DNA of 64,000 bases from Halobellus captivus (lineage in GTDB: Archaea; Halobacteriota; Halobacteria; Halobacteriales; Haloferacaceae). Positions 8,158-16,592 of this stretch are shown piece by piece. The DNA lies in the NCBI RefSeq assembly GCF_007655485.1, contig NZ_VJXQ01000001.1, forward strand, positions 190,633 to 254,632, given 5' to 3'. How positions within the stretch are numbered: the stretch's first letter is position 1; each line of letters begins with the position of its first letter. The notes under the pieces are model-generated. The model made no database searches, was not told where the DNA came from, and saw nothing but the letters and a program-made list of their open reading frames with translations. The translations under genes and the position numbers were made by a program.

Positions 8158-9480
8158 TCAGTCGGCCCACTCGGGTGACGACGAGCGCCCTCCGAGTCGC
8201 TCGCGGGCGTACCTCGCGAACAACGCCGCGGTCGCGATCCCGAGGAGAAGCGCGAACCCCAAGACGGCCCCCGAGAGAGCCGTGACCCCCCCAGCGAGTT
8301 GTTCGCGTACGAAGTTGGCCGCGAGCGCCCCCGAAACCGCGAGGAGCGCGACGCCACCGACGTTTCCGAGCGTCGCGGGCGGTCGCGACACCGCGGCAGA
8401 GTTGAGGAGGTAGATCACGAGGGCGATGGCGAAGGGCGTCCCGACGGTTCCCAGCGCCAGCACGAGCACGAGCTGGCCGAGCACCTGTCCGCCGATGACC
8501 GCGCCGAATCCCGACAGGAGCGCGACCGCCGCGAGCAACGCGCGGTACCGCGCGTCTTCGACCGTCGTCCCCCAGCCCAGTTTGTCCGCCAGGACGAACG
8601 GCGGAACGATCGTGTTGCCGCCGAGCGTCGAGACCGCCGCGCCGCCGAGACCCAGGAGGAAGAGCCACCTCGCGTGCTCGCCGACGAGCGGACCGAGCGC
8701 CTCCGCCGCCGCGACGGTGCTCAGGTTCGGGTCCGTGAGTACGCTGGCGGCGACGAGGAAGATGGCGACGCTGTAGACGCCGAAGGCGACGAGCATCGAC
8801 GCGGCCACGTCGAACGTCGCGAGCCCGTACTCCCGTTCGGACCAACCGCGGGCCCGCATCGTGTAGGAATGCATCGTGATGAGCGTGACGTGGACCGCAC
8901 CGCCGAGAATGCCCGCGGCCACCAGCGCAGTCCCGCCGGGAAGGGTCGGAACGAATCCGCCCGCGGCGGCCCATGGATCGATCGGCACGACGGCTAGCGA
9001 GGCGACGAACGCCAACACGACGAGCGCGACGAGGACTTTCGCCAGCGTCTCCAGCAGGTCGTAGCCGCGCCCCGCCAGACCCAGCGCGAGCACGACCGCC
9101 CAGAGCGCGCCCCAGACCCGAGCGTCGACCCCTGTAATCGTCGCCGAAACACTCGCGAGCGTGTTCATAATGACGAGTTGGGCGACGCCCGCGGCGAGGA
9201 CCACGTCGACGACGAGGAGCCACGCCCACCGCTCCCCGAGGTAGTCCTCGACGACGTTGACGATGCCCCGCTCGGTGAGCAATCCGAGGCGCATCGCGAG
9301 GTACTGCGCGAGCGCCCCCGCGACCGCCGAGAGGACCACAACCCACAGGAGGTCGTACCCGTACCCCGCTCCGGCCGTGATCAGTGTCGCCATCGTCGCC
9401 GGTCCGGCCGCGATGGCACCGGCCACCCACGAGGGACCCATCTCACCGCTGTATTCCCGAAGGCGCTGCACCGCGCTCAT
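8158..9480 (-). CDS. NRAMP-family (LeuT-fold) transporter lacking the metal-binding motif
   Basis: A 440-residue membrane protein with about eleven hydrophobic segments and NRAMP architecture. The first segment reads GPSWVAGAIAAGPATMATLI. In canonical NRAMPs this region is GP-(x)n-DPGN, where Asp and Asn bind the metal; here the four residues are AGPA. TM6 is HVTLITMHSYTM in place of the usual metal-ligand MPH segment. Fold membership is supported, but divalent-metal transport is doubtful. It is followed within 1 nt by a P-loop NTPase. Its upstream region carries the motif found before tenA, which suggests a thiamine-related substrate such as a pyrimidine or thiamine precursor (inference). 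Confidence 0.8.
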   Translation of the reverse strand: MSAVQRLREYSGEMGPSWVAGAIAAGPATMATLITAGAGYGYDLLWVVVLSAVAGALAQYLAMRLGLLTERGIVNVVEDYLGERWAWLLVVDVVLAAGVAQLVIMNTLASVSATITGVDARVWGALWAVVLALGLAGRGYDLLETLAKVLVALVVLAFVASLAVVPIDPWAAAGGFVPTLPGGTALVAAGILGGAVHVTLITMHSYTMRARGWSEREYGLATFDVAASMLVAFGVYSVAIFLVAASVLTDPNLSTVAAAEALGPLVGEHARWLFLLGLGGAAVSTLGGNTIVPPFVLADKLGWGTTVEDARYRALLAAVALLSGFGAVIGGQVLGQLVLVLALGTVGTPFAIALVIYLLNSAAVSRPPATLGNVGGVALLAVSGALAANFVREQLAGGVTALSGAVLGFALLLGIATAALFARYARERLGGRSSSPEWAD

Positions 9481-9513
9481 TCGCGGTCACTCCCGAAGAA
9501 CTCGTCCAACATC

Positions 9514-9536
9514 TGTGTACTACTAGCTAATATTCA
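9514..9536 (-). promoter_or_regulatory. Second copy of the tenA-type operator motif
   Basis: Read on the minus strand it starts TGAATATTAG and ends GTACACA, and lies 34-56 nt upstream of the NRAMP-like start codon. It differs from the tenA copy at three positions. It also lies 91 nt upstream of the helicase start on the other strand, but the shared orientation with tenA points to the transporter operon. Confidence 0.5.
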
Positions 9537-9596
9537 TAAGTAATAAAACCCGGGACTTCGGCTGCTTCTCGGACCGATGGAATCTGCGCCCGCGAG

Positions 9597-9604
9597 TTTT
9601 TATA
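9597..9604 (+). promoter_or_regulatory. TATA box of the Hel308-like gene
   Basis: TTTTTATA ends 23 nt before the GTG at 9628, the spacing expected for a leaderless haloarchaeal transcript. It therefore favours GTG 9628 over the ATG at 9577, which lies upstream of the box. Confidence 0.65.
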
Positions 9605-9627
9605 CGTTGACGCCGCCACACGCAGAT

Positions 9628-11625
9628 GTGCACGTCAGCGACCTCCCCGTCTCCGCGGCCGTTCGCGAGCACTACCGCGCGTCGGGGATCGAGGAGCTCT
9701 ACCCGCCGCAGGCGGCGGCCGTCGACGCCGGAATCACCGACGGGGAAAACGTCGTCGCGGCGATCCCGACGGCGTCGGGCAAGACGCTGATCGCGGAGCT
9801 GGCGATGTTGACCGCGGACGGGCCAGCGCTGTACGCCGTGCCCCTGCGCGCGCTCGCCCGCGAGAAGTACGAGTCGTTCGCGGCGCTTCCGGGCGTCAGC
9901 GTCGGCATCTCGACCGGCGATTTCGATTCCCCGGCCGAGGAGCTCGGCGGGGAAGATATCGTCGTCGCCACCGCTGAAAAGGTCGATTCCGCGATCAGAA
10001 ACGGCGCGTCGTGGATCGAAGACCTCGCCTGCGTCGTCGTCGACGAGGTACATCTGCTCGGCCAGGAGCGTCGCGGCCCGACGCTGGAAGTCACGCTCGC
10101 GACGCTCCAGCGTCGCGCGCCGGGCGTCCAGATCGTCGCGCTCTCGGCGACCGTCGACAACCCCGCGGACATCGCGTCGTGGCTCGACGCGGCGCTCGTG
10201 GAGTCGACGTGGCGACCCGTCTCGCTCCGGACCGGGGTCTACGATGGTAAGGACGTCAGCTTCGACGACGGGTCGACGCTCGACGTGGACGTCGGCGACG
10301 TCGGTTCGAACGCGGACCGGGACACCGAAGCGACCGCCGAACTCGTCGCCGACGCCATCGACTCGGGCGGGCAGTGTCTCGCGTTCGTTCGCTCACGCAG
10401 CGAGGCGGAGTCGCTGGCGGTGCGTCTCTCGGAGGAGGACTTCGGGATCGATGAGTCGGCTGCGACCGACCTCGCGGCGCGGATCCGGGAGGTCGACGGC
10501 ACGTCGACCGGGCGACGCCTGGCGGCGGCGGCCGAATCGGGCGTCGCGTTCCACCACGCCGGGTTAGTGAGCGAGCACCGCGCGCTCGTCGAGCGCGGGT
10601 TCCGAGAGCGCGAACTCGGGGTACTGTGTGCGACGCCGACGCTCGCGGCTGGCGTCAACGTGCCCGCGCGTCGCGTCGTCGTGCGCGATCTCGAACGCTA
10701 CACCGGCGAGGAGATGTCGAATCTACCGGTGCTCGAAGTCCATCAGATGTGCGGACGCGCCGGGAGGCCCCACCTCGACCCCTACGGCGAAGCGGTCCTG
10801 ATCGGCGAGCCCCACACGGCCGAAGAACTCTGGGACCGCTACGTCGACGCCGGGCCCGAGGCGGTCGAATCGCAACTGACCGCGAGAGAGGCGCTCCGCA
10901 CGCACGTCCTCTCGGTCGTCGCCTCGGGATTCGCCGACTCGACCGCGAGCGTGCTCGACCTCCTGGACGCGACGTTCTTCGCGCATCAATCGCCCGACGT
11001 CGACCTCTCCGGGGTGGTCGACAGCGTCACCGAGGAGTTAGGCGAGATGGAGCTGCTGGCGGTCGACGGCGAGGCGACGGGTGACAGCGGAGACCCCAGT
11101 GCGACGTCGCTCGCCGCCACCGATCTCGGAGAGACCGTTTCACGACAGTATATTCGCCCGGAGACGGGCGCGCGGCTCATCGCGGGAATCAGAACGATCC
11201 GGACGATGCCGGAGGAGCACGTCACGCCGCTCACAGCGCTCGGGGTCGTCTGTGCGACGCCGGACATGCGGGGAACGTACCTCGGCAACCGCGAGCGCGC
11301 CGACATCTACCGATACGCCTCGCGGCACGCCGCGGAGTTCACGACCGCGCCCGACGAAGCCGACGATTTCGAGGCGTGGCTCTGTGCAGTGAAACTGGCG
11401 CGTCTCGTCTTCGAGTGGGGTGAGGGCGCGACGATCGAAGACCTCGTCGACCGGTTCCGGGTCGGCCCCGGCGACGTCGAATCTCACGTCGAGCGGACGG
11501 TCTGGCTCCTCGGCGCGGGCGACGCACTGGCGACGACACTCGGTTCGGACGTCGGGGTGTTCGATCGGGTCCGGGAAACGCTCGGGGAGTCGATGTCGGA
11601 CGAGGTCGAACGGCGACCCCGCTGA
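9628..11625 (+). CDS. Hel308-like superfamily 2 DNA helicase
   Basis: About 665 residues. It has the Hel308/Ski2-like opening ELYPPQAAAV (Q motif), Walker A IPTASGKT, the DEVH box (VVVDEVHLLG), LSATVDN (motif III), and motifs V-VI (TPTLAAGVNVP and HQMCGRAGRP). Hel308 unwinds lagging-strand forks and helps restart stalled replication. Haloarchaeal Hel308 is usually about 800 residues; this protein is shorter, and its region after residue 430 is more divergent. It is therefore probably a second, diverged paralog rather than the main Hel308. GTG 9628 was chosen from the TATA position. Confidence 0.8.
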   Translation: MHVSDLPVSAAVREHYRASGIEELYPPQAAAVDAGITDGENVVAAIPTASGKTLIAELAMLTADGPALYAVPLRALAREKYESFAALPGVSVGISTGDFDSPAEELGGEDIVVATAEKVDSAIRNGASWIEDLACVVVDEVHLLGQERRGPTLEVTLATLQRRAPGVQIVALSATVDNPADIASWLDAALVESTWRPVSLRTGVYDGKDVSFDDGSTLDVDVGDVGSNADRDTEATAELVADAIDSGGQCLAFVRSRSEAESLAVRLSEEDFGIDESAATDLAARIREVDGTSTGRRLAAAAESGVAFHHAGLVSEHRALVERGFRERELGVLCATPTLAAGVNVPARRVVVRDLERYTGEEMSNLPVLEVHQMCGRAGRPHLDPYGEAVLIGEPHTAEELWDRYVDAGPEAVESQLTAREALRTHVLSVVASGFADSTASVLDLLDATFFAHQSPDVDLSGVVDSVTEELGEMELLAVDGEATGDSGDPSATSLAATDLGETVSRQYIRPETGARLIAGIRTIRTMPEEHVTPLTALGVVCATPDMRGTYLGNRERADIYRYASRHAAEFTTAPDEADDFEAWLCAVKLARLVFEWGEGATIEDLVDRFRVGPGDVESHVERTVWLLGAGDALATTLGSDVGVFDRVRETLGESMSDEVERRPR

Positions 11626-11694
11626 CCGAGGTCAGCCTCGGCACCCCGCGCCGCCGTCGGACTTTATGGGCGTGCGGCGTGAAGTCTGAGGGGT

Positions 11695-12972
11695 ATGGCC
11701 GGAATCACCTACGAGGACTTCATCGACCTGTCGTTCGAGCCGTCCGCCGACGACCTCGTCTGCACCTTCCGCATCGTCCCCGCCGAGGGAATGGACGTCG
11801 AGGCCGCGGCTTCCCGCGTCGCCTCCGAGTCGTCGAACGGGACGTGGGCGGCGCTGCCGACCGGCGCGGGATTCACCGATATGCGCGCGATGGCGTTCGA
11901 GATCGACGGCGGAGCAACCGAAGCCGCGGGCGACGACGCGTCCGAGATCAAGGTGGCCTACCCGGAGGGGCTCTTCGAGCCGGGGAGCATGCCGCAGATC
12001 CTCTCGTGCATCGCGGGCAACATTATGGGGATGAAGGCCGTCGAGACGATTCGGCTTGTCGACTGCGAGTGGCCCGAGGGACTCGCGACGTCGTTCTCGG
12101 GGCCGCAGTTCGGCTCCGCGGTCCGCCAAGAGATCTTCGGCGTCGACGACCGGCCGATCCTCGCGACCGTTCCGAAGCCGAAGGTGGGGCTCTCCACGGA
12201 ACGGCACGCCGAGGTCGGCTACGAGGCGTGGACCGGCGGCGTCGATCTCCTGAAGGACGACGAGAACCTGACCGATCAGGGGTTCAATCCCTTCCACGAT
12301 CGACTCGTCGAGAGCCTCGCGAAGCGCGATCGGGCCGCCGAAGAGACCGGGGAGCCGAAGTCGTACCTGATCAACGTCACCGCGGGCACCAACGAGATGC
12401 TCGAACGCGTCGACCAAGTCGCCGCCGAGGGCTGTGAGTACGTGATGGTCGACGTCATCACGACCGGGTGGGCCGCGGTGCAGACCGTCCGGGAACGCTG
12501 CGAGGAACTCGGAATCGCGATCCACGCCCACCGCGCGATGCACGCCGCGTTCGACCGCCTCCCGGACCACGGCGTCTCGATGCGCGTGCTCGCCCAGGTA
12601 TCTCGCCTCGTCGGCGTTGACCAGCTCCACACCGGCACGGCTGGCCTCGGAAAGCTCGCCAACGAGGACACCGTCGGCATCAACGCGTGGCTCCGCGACG
12701 ATCTCTACGGGCTCAACGACGTGCTTCCGGTCGCCTCCGGCGGCCTACACCCCGGATTGGTTCCGGACCTCCTGGACGCGACCGGAACCAACGTCTGCGT
12801 GCAGGCTGGCGGTGGGATCCACGGCCACCCCGACGGCACCCACGAAGGAGCGAAGGCGCTCCGGGCGTCCGTCGAGGCCTACGTCGAGGGGATCTCGCTG
12901 GATTCGAAGGCAGAGGAGAGCCCCGCGCTTCGGACCGCGATCGAGAAATGGGGAACCGAAACGCCGCGGTGA
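11695..12972 (+). CDS. rbcL: Ribulose-1,5-bisphosphate carboxylase, form III
   Basis: A 425-residue archaeal form III RuBisCO large subunit. Visible are GNIMGM (108-113), the catalytic-lysine motif KPK (161-163), the carbamylation/Mg site GGVDLLKDDE with K187, D189 and E190, the HRAMHAAF histidine region and the phosphate-binding ASGGLHPG and GGGIHGHP loops. All catalytic residues I could check are present. In archaea the enzyme acts in nucleoside/AMP breakdown rather than a Calvin cycle: it carboxylates RuBP made by ribose-1,5-bisphosphate isomerase, encoded about 1 kb downstream. No small subunit, phosphoribulokinase or AMP phosphorylase lies in the window. Confidence 0.95.
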   Translation: MAGITYEDFIDLSFEPSADDLVCTFRIVPAEGMDVEAAASRVASESSNGTWAALPTGAGFTDMRAMAFEIDGGATEAAGDDASEIKVAYPEGLFEPGSMPQILSCIAGNIMGMKAVETIRLVDCEWPEGLATSFSGPQFGSAVRQEIFGVDDRPILATVPKPKVGLSTERHAEVGYEAWTGGVDLLKDDENLTDQGFNPFHDRLVESLAKRDRAAEETGEPKSYLINVTAGTNEMLERVDQVAAEGCEYVMVDVITTGWAAVQTVRERCEELGIAIHAHRAMHAAFDRLPDHGVSMRVLAQVSRLVGVDQLHTGTAGLGKLANEDTVGINAWLRDDLYGLNDVLPVASGGLHPGLVPDLLDATGTNVCVQAGGGIHGHPDGTHEGAKALRASVEAYVEGISLDSKAEESPALRTAIEKWGTETPR

Positions 12973-13015
12973 GAGATATCGGCACCGCAGAGATTTGTGG
13001 TCGCCGAGTCGATCC

Positions 13016-13066
13016 GTCGGAGTCGACACCAGCCAGTCGGAGTCGACACCAGCCAGTCGGAGTCGG
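13016..13066. repeat. 20-nt tandem repeat downstream of rbcL
   Basis: GTCGGAGTCGACACCAGCCA occurs exactly at 13016-13035 and 13036-13055, followed by a partial third copy. Degenerate GTCGGNNT-like units continue to about 13115, into the end of the next minus-strand gene. It lies between the convergent ends of rbcL and that gene. It is possibly a slippage array; no function is visible. Confidence 0.65.
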
Positions 13067-13092
13067 TATGGATCGGTCGAAGTCGGCATACG

Positions 13093-13704
13093 TCAATCCG
13101 AGTCGGCACCGACCGACTCGTCCTCCCGTCTGTCGCTAACTGAACCCGTCTCGATCCGGTTCCGATACAGGAGCGCTGCTCCCGCAAACAGCGCCGCACC
13201 GCTCGTGTTCACGATGAGGTCGAGGACCGTGTCGACGACGTAGAACTCCAGCGTCCAGTGGTACCAGAACGTCTTGAAGACGAATTCGTACACCTCGAAC
13301 CCCGCGCCGATCGCGAGCACCGCCGCGACGAGCCACAGCGGTGAGTGAAGCGTCGCGTCGCGGAAGGTGAACGCGAGTACCGCAGCCACGCCGAGGCCGC
13401 CCATCGCGTGCGTGAGCAGATCCCACCACGGCAACGCGGTGTACACGTTGTAGTAGACGCCGCCGAAGTGCAGCACTGACACGAGGACCGACCAGGCCGC
13501 GATAGCGACCCACCCCAGCGTCAGTCGGTCACCGCGAGGGAGTTCGTCTCGGAGTCGCCCGAGGAGAACTCTCGGCCACGAGGTGAGTGTGCGACCGTCG
13601 GGAAATCCGGGTGTTCGCATCGTCGCCCACGACGCGACCAGCGCGAGGAGGAAGGAACCGACGCCGACGACGGATTTAGCGGTGAGATGCGGGAGGGTCT
13701 CCAT
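13093..13704 (-). CDS. Haloarchaeal membrane protein of unknown function
   Basis: A 203-residue protein with about five transmembrane segments. The central WWDLLTHAMGGLG, the later GAGFEVYEFVFKTFWYHWTLEFYVVDTV-type segment and the LDLIVNTSGA segment resemble the DUF2238/YjdF-like pattern of small membrane proteins in which Asp, His and Glu sit within helices. This resemblance is weak. It sits between rbcL and the ribose-1,5-bisphosphate isomerase gene, tail-to-tail with rbcL and on the same strand as the isomerase. Whether it belongs to the pathway is unknown. Confidence 0.7.
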   Translation of the reverse strand: METLPHLTAKSVVGVGSFLLALVASWATMRTPGFPDGRTLTSWPRVLLGRLRDELPRGDRLTLGWVAIAAWSVLVSVLHFGGVYYNVYTALPWWDLLTHAMGGLGVAAVLAFTFRDATLHSPLWLVAAVLAIGAGFEVYEFVFKTFWYHWTLEFYVVDTVLDLIVNTSGAALFAGAALLYRNRIETGSVSDRREDESVGADSD

Positions 13705-13820
13705 CGCTCCCGGATCTCAGCTACGTCGGTAAAACTCTTCTGTGCTCGGAGTGCACGGCTTTCTCCACCGAGCATTCAGTTTCCAACCCACGAGCATTCA
13801 GCCCCCAATCCACCGGATGC

Positions 13821-14789
13821 TCAGGCCTCCGCCCACGGCTCCGTCGTCCCCTCACCGAACAGTTCGCGCATCAGTGTCACGATGCTCTCGGGCGGGAACT
13901 GTCCGCGCTCGGTCACGATCGCGTCGACGTATCGCGGCGGCGTCACGTCGAACGCGGGATTCAGGACGTCGATGTCGCCTATCTCGCGCTCGGCCGCCTC
14001 GTCGATCACCTCGCGCTCGTCGCGCATCTCGATATCGACGGTGTGTCCGGTGAGCGTGTCGGGGTGGAGTTTGATCGTCTGCGCCGCGCAGACGATCGGC
14101 GTTCCCCGATCGCGGGCGTTGACCGCGAGCCCGCTCGTGCCGATCTTGTTGATCACCGACCCGTCGGCGGCGATGCTGTCGGCACCGACGAGGACGTGAT
14201 CGACCTCGTTGAGGTATCGGCGCGCCGCGGAATCGACGATGAGCGTGACGTCGACACCCAACGCTGCGAGCGCTTCGGCGGTGATGTGGCCCTGATTTCT
14301 CGGTCGCGTCTCTTTGACGTACGCCGACAGCGATTTCCCATGCGCGACGGCTGTCTCGATGCACGAAACCACGTCGGTCGAGTGACAGTGCGTCATAATC
14401 GTATCGCCGTCGCGGAGCCGGTTCGCTCCGACCCGTCCGAGATCGTTTTGGGCGGTTTCGAGCCGCCGACAGAACTCCGAGACGCTGGCGTGGACGCTGG
14501 CAGCGAGTCGCTCGACCGTGTCGCCCTCAATGTCCCGAAAGACGTACCGGAGCGCGTTCGGGAGGCTCACCGCGGTCGGTCGGGTATCGTAAAGGACGCG
14601 GGCCGCCGCTCGAAGCTCGGCGTGAAATTCCTCGGGCGTGCCCGCGTTGCTGGCGGCGGCCTGTTCGCCGAGGGCCTCCGCGGCCGCGGCAGCGATGGTC
14701 GCCGCCCCCCGAATCTCCATCGATCCGATGTCCTCGGCCGTACGGTGGACCGCCTCGGAAACGTCGGCGTCGCCTCCGGAAGGACTCAT
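13821..14789 (-). CDS. Ribose-1,5-bisphosphate isomerase
   Basis: A 322-residue member of the eIF2B/methylthioribose-1-phosphate isomerase family. The catalytic cysteine is in IMTHCHSTDV (C135) and the catalytic aspartate in VLVGADSI (D204), near-identical in position to the Cys133/Asp202 pair of the Thermococcus enzyme. Together with TSGLAVNARDRGTP these favour R15P isomerase over an eIF2B subunit or MtnA. It converts ribose 1,5-bisphosphate (from AMP phosphorolysis) to RuBP, the substrate of the RuBisCO encoded at 11695. A TATA-like ACTTTTTAC (minus strand) sits 22-30 nt upstream of the ATG at 14789, consistent with a leaderless message. Confidence 0.92.
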   Translation of the reverse strand: MSPSGGDADVSEAVHRTAEDIGSMEIRGAATIAAAAAEALGEQAAASNAGTPEEFHAELRAAARVLYDTRPTAVSLPNALRYVFRDIEGDTVERLAASVHASVSEFCRRLETAQNDLGRVGANRLRDGDTIMTHCHSTDVVSCIETAVAHGKSLSAYVKETRPRNQGHITAEALAALGVDVTLIVDSAARRYLNEVDHVLVGADSIAADGSVINKIGTSGLAVNARDRGTPIVCAAQTIKLHPDTLTGHTVDIEMRDEREVIDEAAEREIGDIDVLNPAFDVTPPRYVDAIVTERGQFPPESIVTLMRELFGEGTTEPWAEA

Positions 14790-14871
14790 ACTGGCTATTC
14801 GTGCGCCCGAGTAAAAAGTGCGCTCACGGTTGGTGCCCTTCCAACGCTCTCGGAGGTACGTGCTGTTCAGC

Positions 14872-15306
14872 CTACAGATGCTGCTCGATCAGCGAGCGGA
14901 GTGACGATTCGTCGCGGACGCCCACGATCTGTTCGACTGCTTCACCGTCGCTGAACAACAGCAGCGTCGGTACGCCGCGGACCTGATACTGCTGGGCGAG
15001 CTGTTGGTTCTGGTCGATGTCCACTTTCGCCACTGCGGCATCGGTCGTTTCGGCCAGCGACTGGACCGTCGGTTCGAGCATCTTGCACGGACCGCACCAG
15101 TCTGCATAGAAGTCGACGAGGAGAACGTCGTACGATTCGATTGCCTCCGCTAACTCCGATTCCCCGTGTATATGGATCGGTTCTGAGGGAACTGAATGGG
15201 CGCTATCCGGGCCACTGTCGGATTCGGCATCGGTTACCTGGGCTTCCAACTCCTCCCGTTTCCGAGCGCGGATCTCGTCTATCTCATTGGGTGATTCGCT
15301 CATCAT
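14872..15306 (-). CDS. trxA: Thioredoxin
   Basis: About 144 residues. An N-terminal charged tail of some 35 residues precedes a thioredoxin fold with the active site FYADWCGPCKML and the cis-proline segment RGVPTLLLF. It is a cytoplasmic disulfide reductase. The ATG at 15306 was chosen because a TATA-like box lies at 15327-15334, 21-28 nt upstream. The further ATG at 15324 would fall against that box. The N-terminal tail rich in Glu, Arg and Asp is a common haloarchaeal extension. Confidence 0.9.
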   Translation of the reverse strand: MMSESPNEIDEIRARKREELEAQVTDAESDSGPDSAHSVPSEPIHIHGESELAEAIESYDVLLVDFYADWCGPCKMLEPTVQSLAETTDAAVAKVDIDQNQQLAQQYQVRGVPTLLLFSDGEAVEQIVGVRDESSLRSLIEQHL

Positions 15307-15411
15307 CGCCCTGTAGGACTGCAACTCATAAAACAGTTATGCAAAATTTACACAAGATGGGTGACCGCTGCGAACACCCGACGTTCGGAGGGCTACTCGT
15401 CGACGCTGGAA

Positions 15412-15705
15412 TCAATCGGCGTACAACGAGTACGTGATGACCGCGAAACCGACGAACGTCAAGATCGCATCGATGAGGAGGCCGGTCGCGAGGTCGACGC
15501 CGAAAATGACGTCGAACGTCCCGCCGAGCAGCGCCCCGAGCGTGATGATGCCGAACCCGATCGCGAGCGAGCGGAGGGCTGGTGTTCCGGTCTTTCGATA
15601 CGCTTTCAACGAAAAGTACGTGATGAGTCCGCCGAGGACGAGGATGGCCGTCTTCACCACGATGATTCCCGTTGCGATGCTGGTCGTTGCGGTCGTGTGT
15701 ACCAT
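15412..15705 (-). CDS. DUF7521-type small membrane protein
   Basis: A 97-residue protein with three predicted transmembrane helices, with Lys-Ala-Tyr-Arg between the first two. Its ATG overlaps the stop of the winged-helix gene upstream (ATGA), so the two form a translationally coupled pair. This pairing of a small membrane protein with an HTH regulator is common in haloarchaea. The function is unknown, possibly membrane sensing for the regulator. Confidence 0.8.
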   Translation of the reverse strand: MVHTTATTSIATGIIVVKTAILVLGGLITYFSLKAYRKTGTPALRSLAIGFGIITLGALLGGTFDVIFGVDLATGLLIDAILTFVGFAVITYSLYAD

Positions 15706-16079
15706 TATGTTTCCTCCCGTACAGCTGTCCAGATCTCCGCGAGGCGTTCTTCGGGACCCTTATCGATGTGGGCGATCCGTACGTTGAGCTCGCGAGACTC
15801 CGTGAGCGCGATGCGAACTTCCTCAAAAGCCACGGCGTAGGTCGTCGTGTGATGTCCGTCAGACCGGATTTCGGTCCCTTCTTCGAGGAGATCCGCCTCG
15901 GTCAGCAGATCCAGTTTCCGATACGTCGTCGAGAGCGGAATATCGGTCTGTTCCGATATTTCACTCGCCGTTTGAGGCTCCACCAGCGCCCTGATGATGG
16001 CTCTGGCGTCCGCGTCGTCGAGTGCATCGAGGACGGATCCCAGATCCGCAGATTCTCTCACGGCCGACTCCCGCGCCAT
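15705..16079 (-). CDS. Winged helix-turn-helix transcriptional regulator
   Basis: About 124 residues with an ArsR-like winged HTH (LDDADARAIIRALVEPQT, then SEISEQTDIPLSTTYRKLDLL as the recognition helix) and a hydrophilic wing (DGHHTTTYAV). The frame is open to 16193. Codons upstream of 16079 have little GC3 bias, unlike the body of the gene, and a TATA-like ATTAATA (minus strand) lies about 25-31 nt before 16079, so this start is preferred. ATG 16154 is the alternative. It probably controls itself and the membrane protein it overlaps. Confidence 0.78.
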   Translation of the reverse strand: MARESAVRESADLGSVLDALDDADARAIIRALVEPQTASEISEQTDIPLSTTYRKLDLLTEADLLEEGTEIRSDGHHTTTYAVAFEEVRIALTESRELNVRIAHIDKGPEERLAEIWTAVREET

Positions 16080-16592
16080 TACCGGATGCTGGGTTAGGAC
16101 TTGTATTAATCTCCCGGATGTGTCCGCGAGGTGTTCCGTTCTGCGAGAGTCCATACGCTCCACATATTGTATTGCGGTATGTGATTTATTCACCGTCGTT
16201 AATTCACCAGCGAGCGCTGTAGATCCTGCAATAGAGGATAAACTACCCGACAGTGTGACTGTCGCGTGGGTCGCAAATGCACAATTCCGTAACCATCATC
16301 CTCGCTCATGGTGAGACAGACTCTTTTTCGGGGTGAATCCACAGTCAACCGACGATGGTCGGATCTGGATGTCGTCCCGTACGCACCACTGGGACAGCGG
16401 ACGGCACGACCCGCCATACCAATTGATCGGCAGGGTGCATAGCGTAGGTAACGGTACAGTCTCGATTGGGGCCTCGAGGTTCCACCATCAAATCATCAAT
16501 CGCTGATTCGTTTAGCCTGGGTGATCGACTCCGCATTTCTGCAGATCTCTTCAAGTTTGTACGTCGCCGATTCAACGATTCAAAACCATTGT
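16080..16592. other. Gene-free AT-richer stretch leading into the octamer array
   Basis: No ORF here has haloarchaeal codon use. The left end holds the promoter of the winged-helix gene. From about 16505 it begins to show GATTC-type octamers (16505, 16569 and 16577, all in one 8-bp phase), which shift by two bases before the main array. Base composition is clearly lower in GC than both flanks. Confidence 0.5.

Noticed and set aside
16199..16575. Short minus-strand ORFs upstream of parA
   Set aside because: Codon use unlike haloarchaeal genes and they run into the repeat array.
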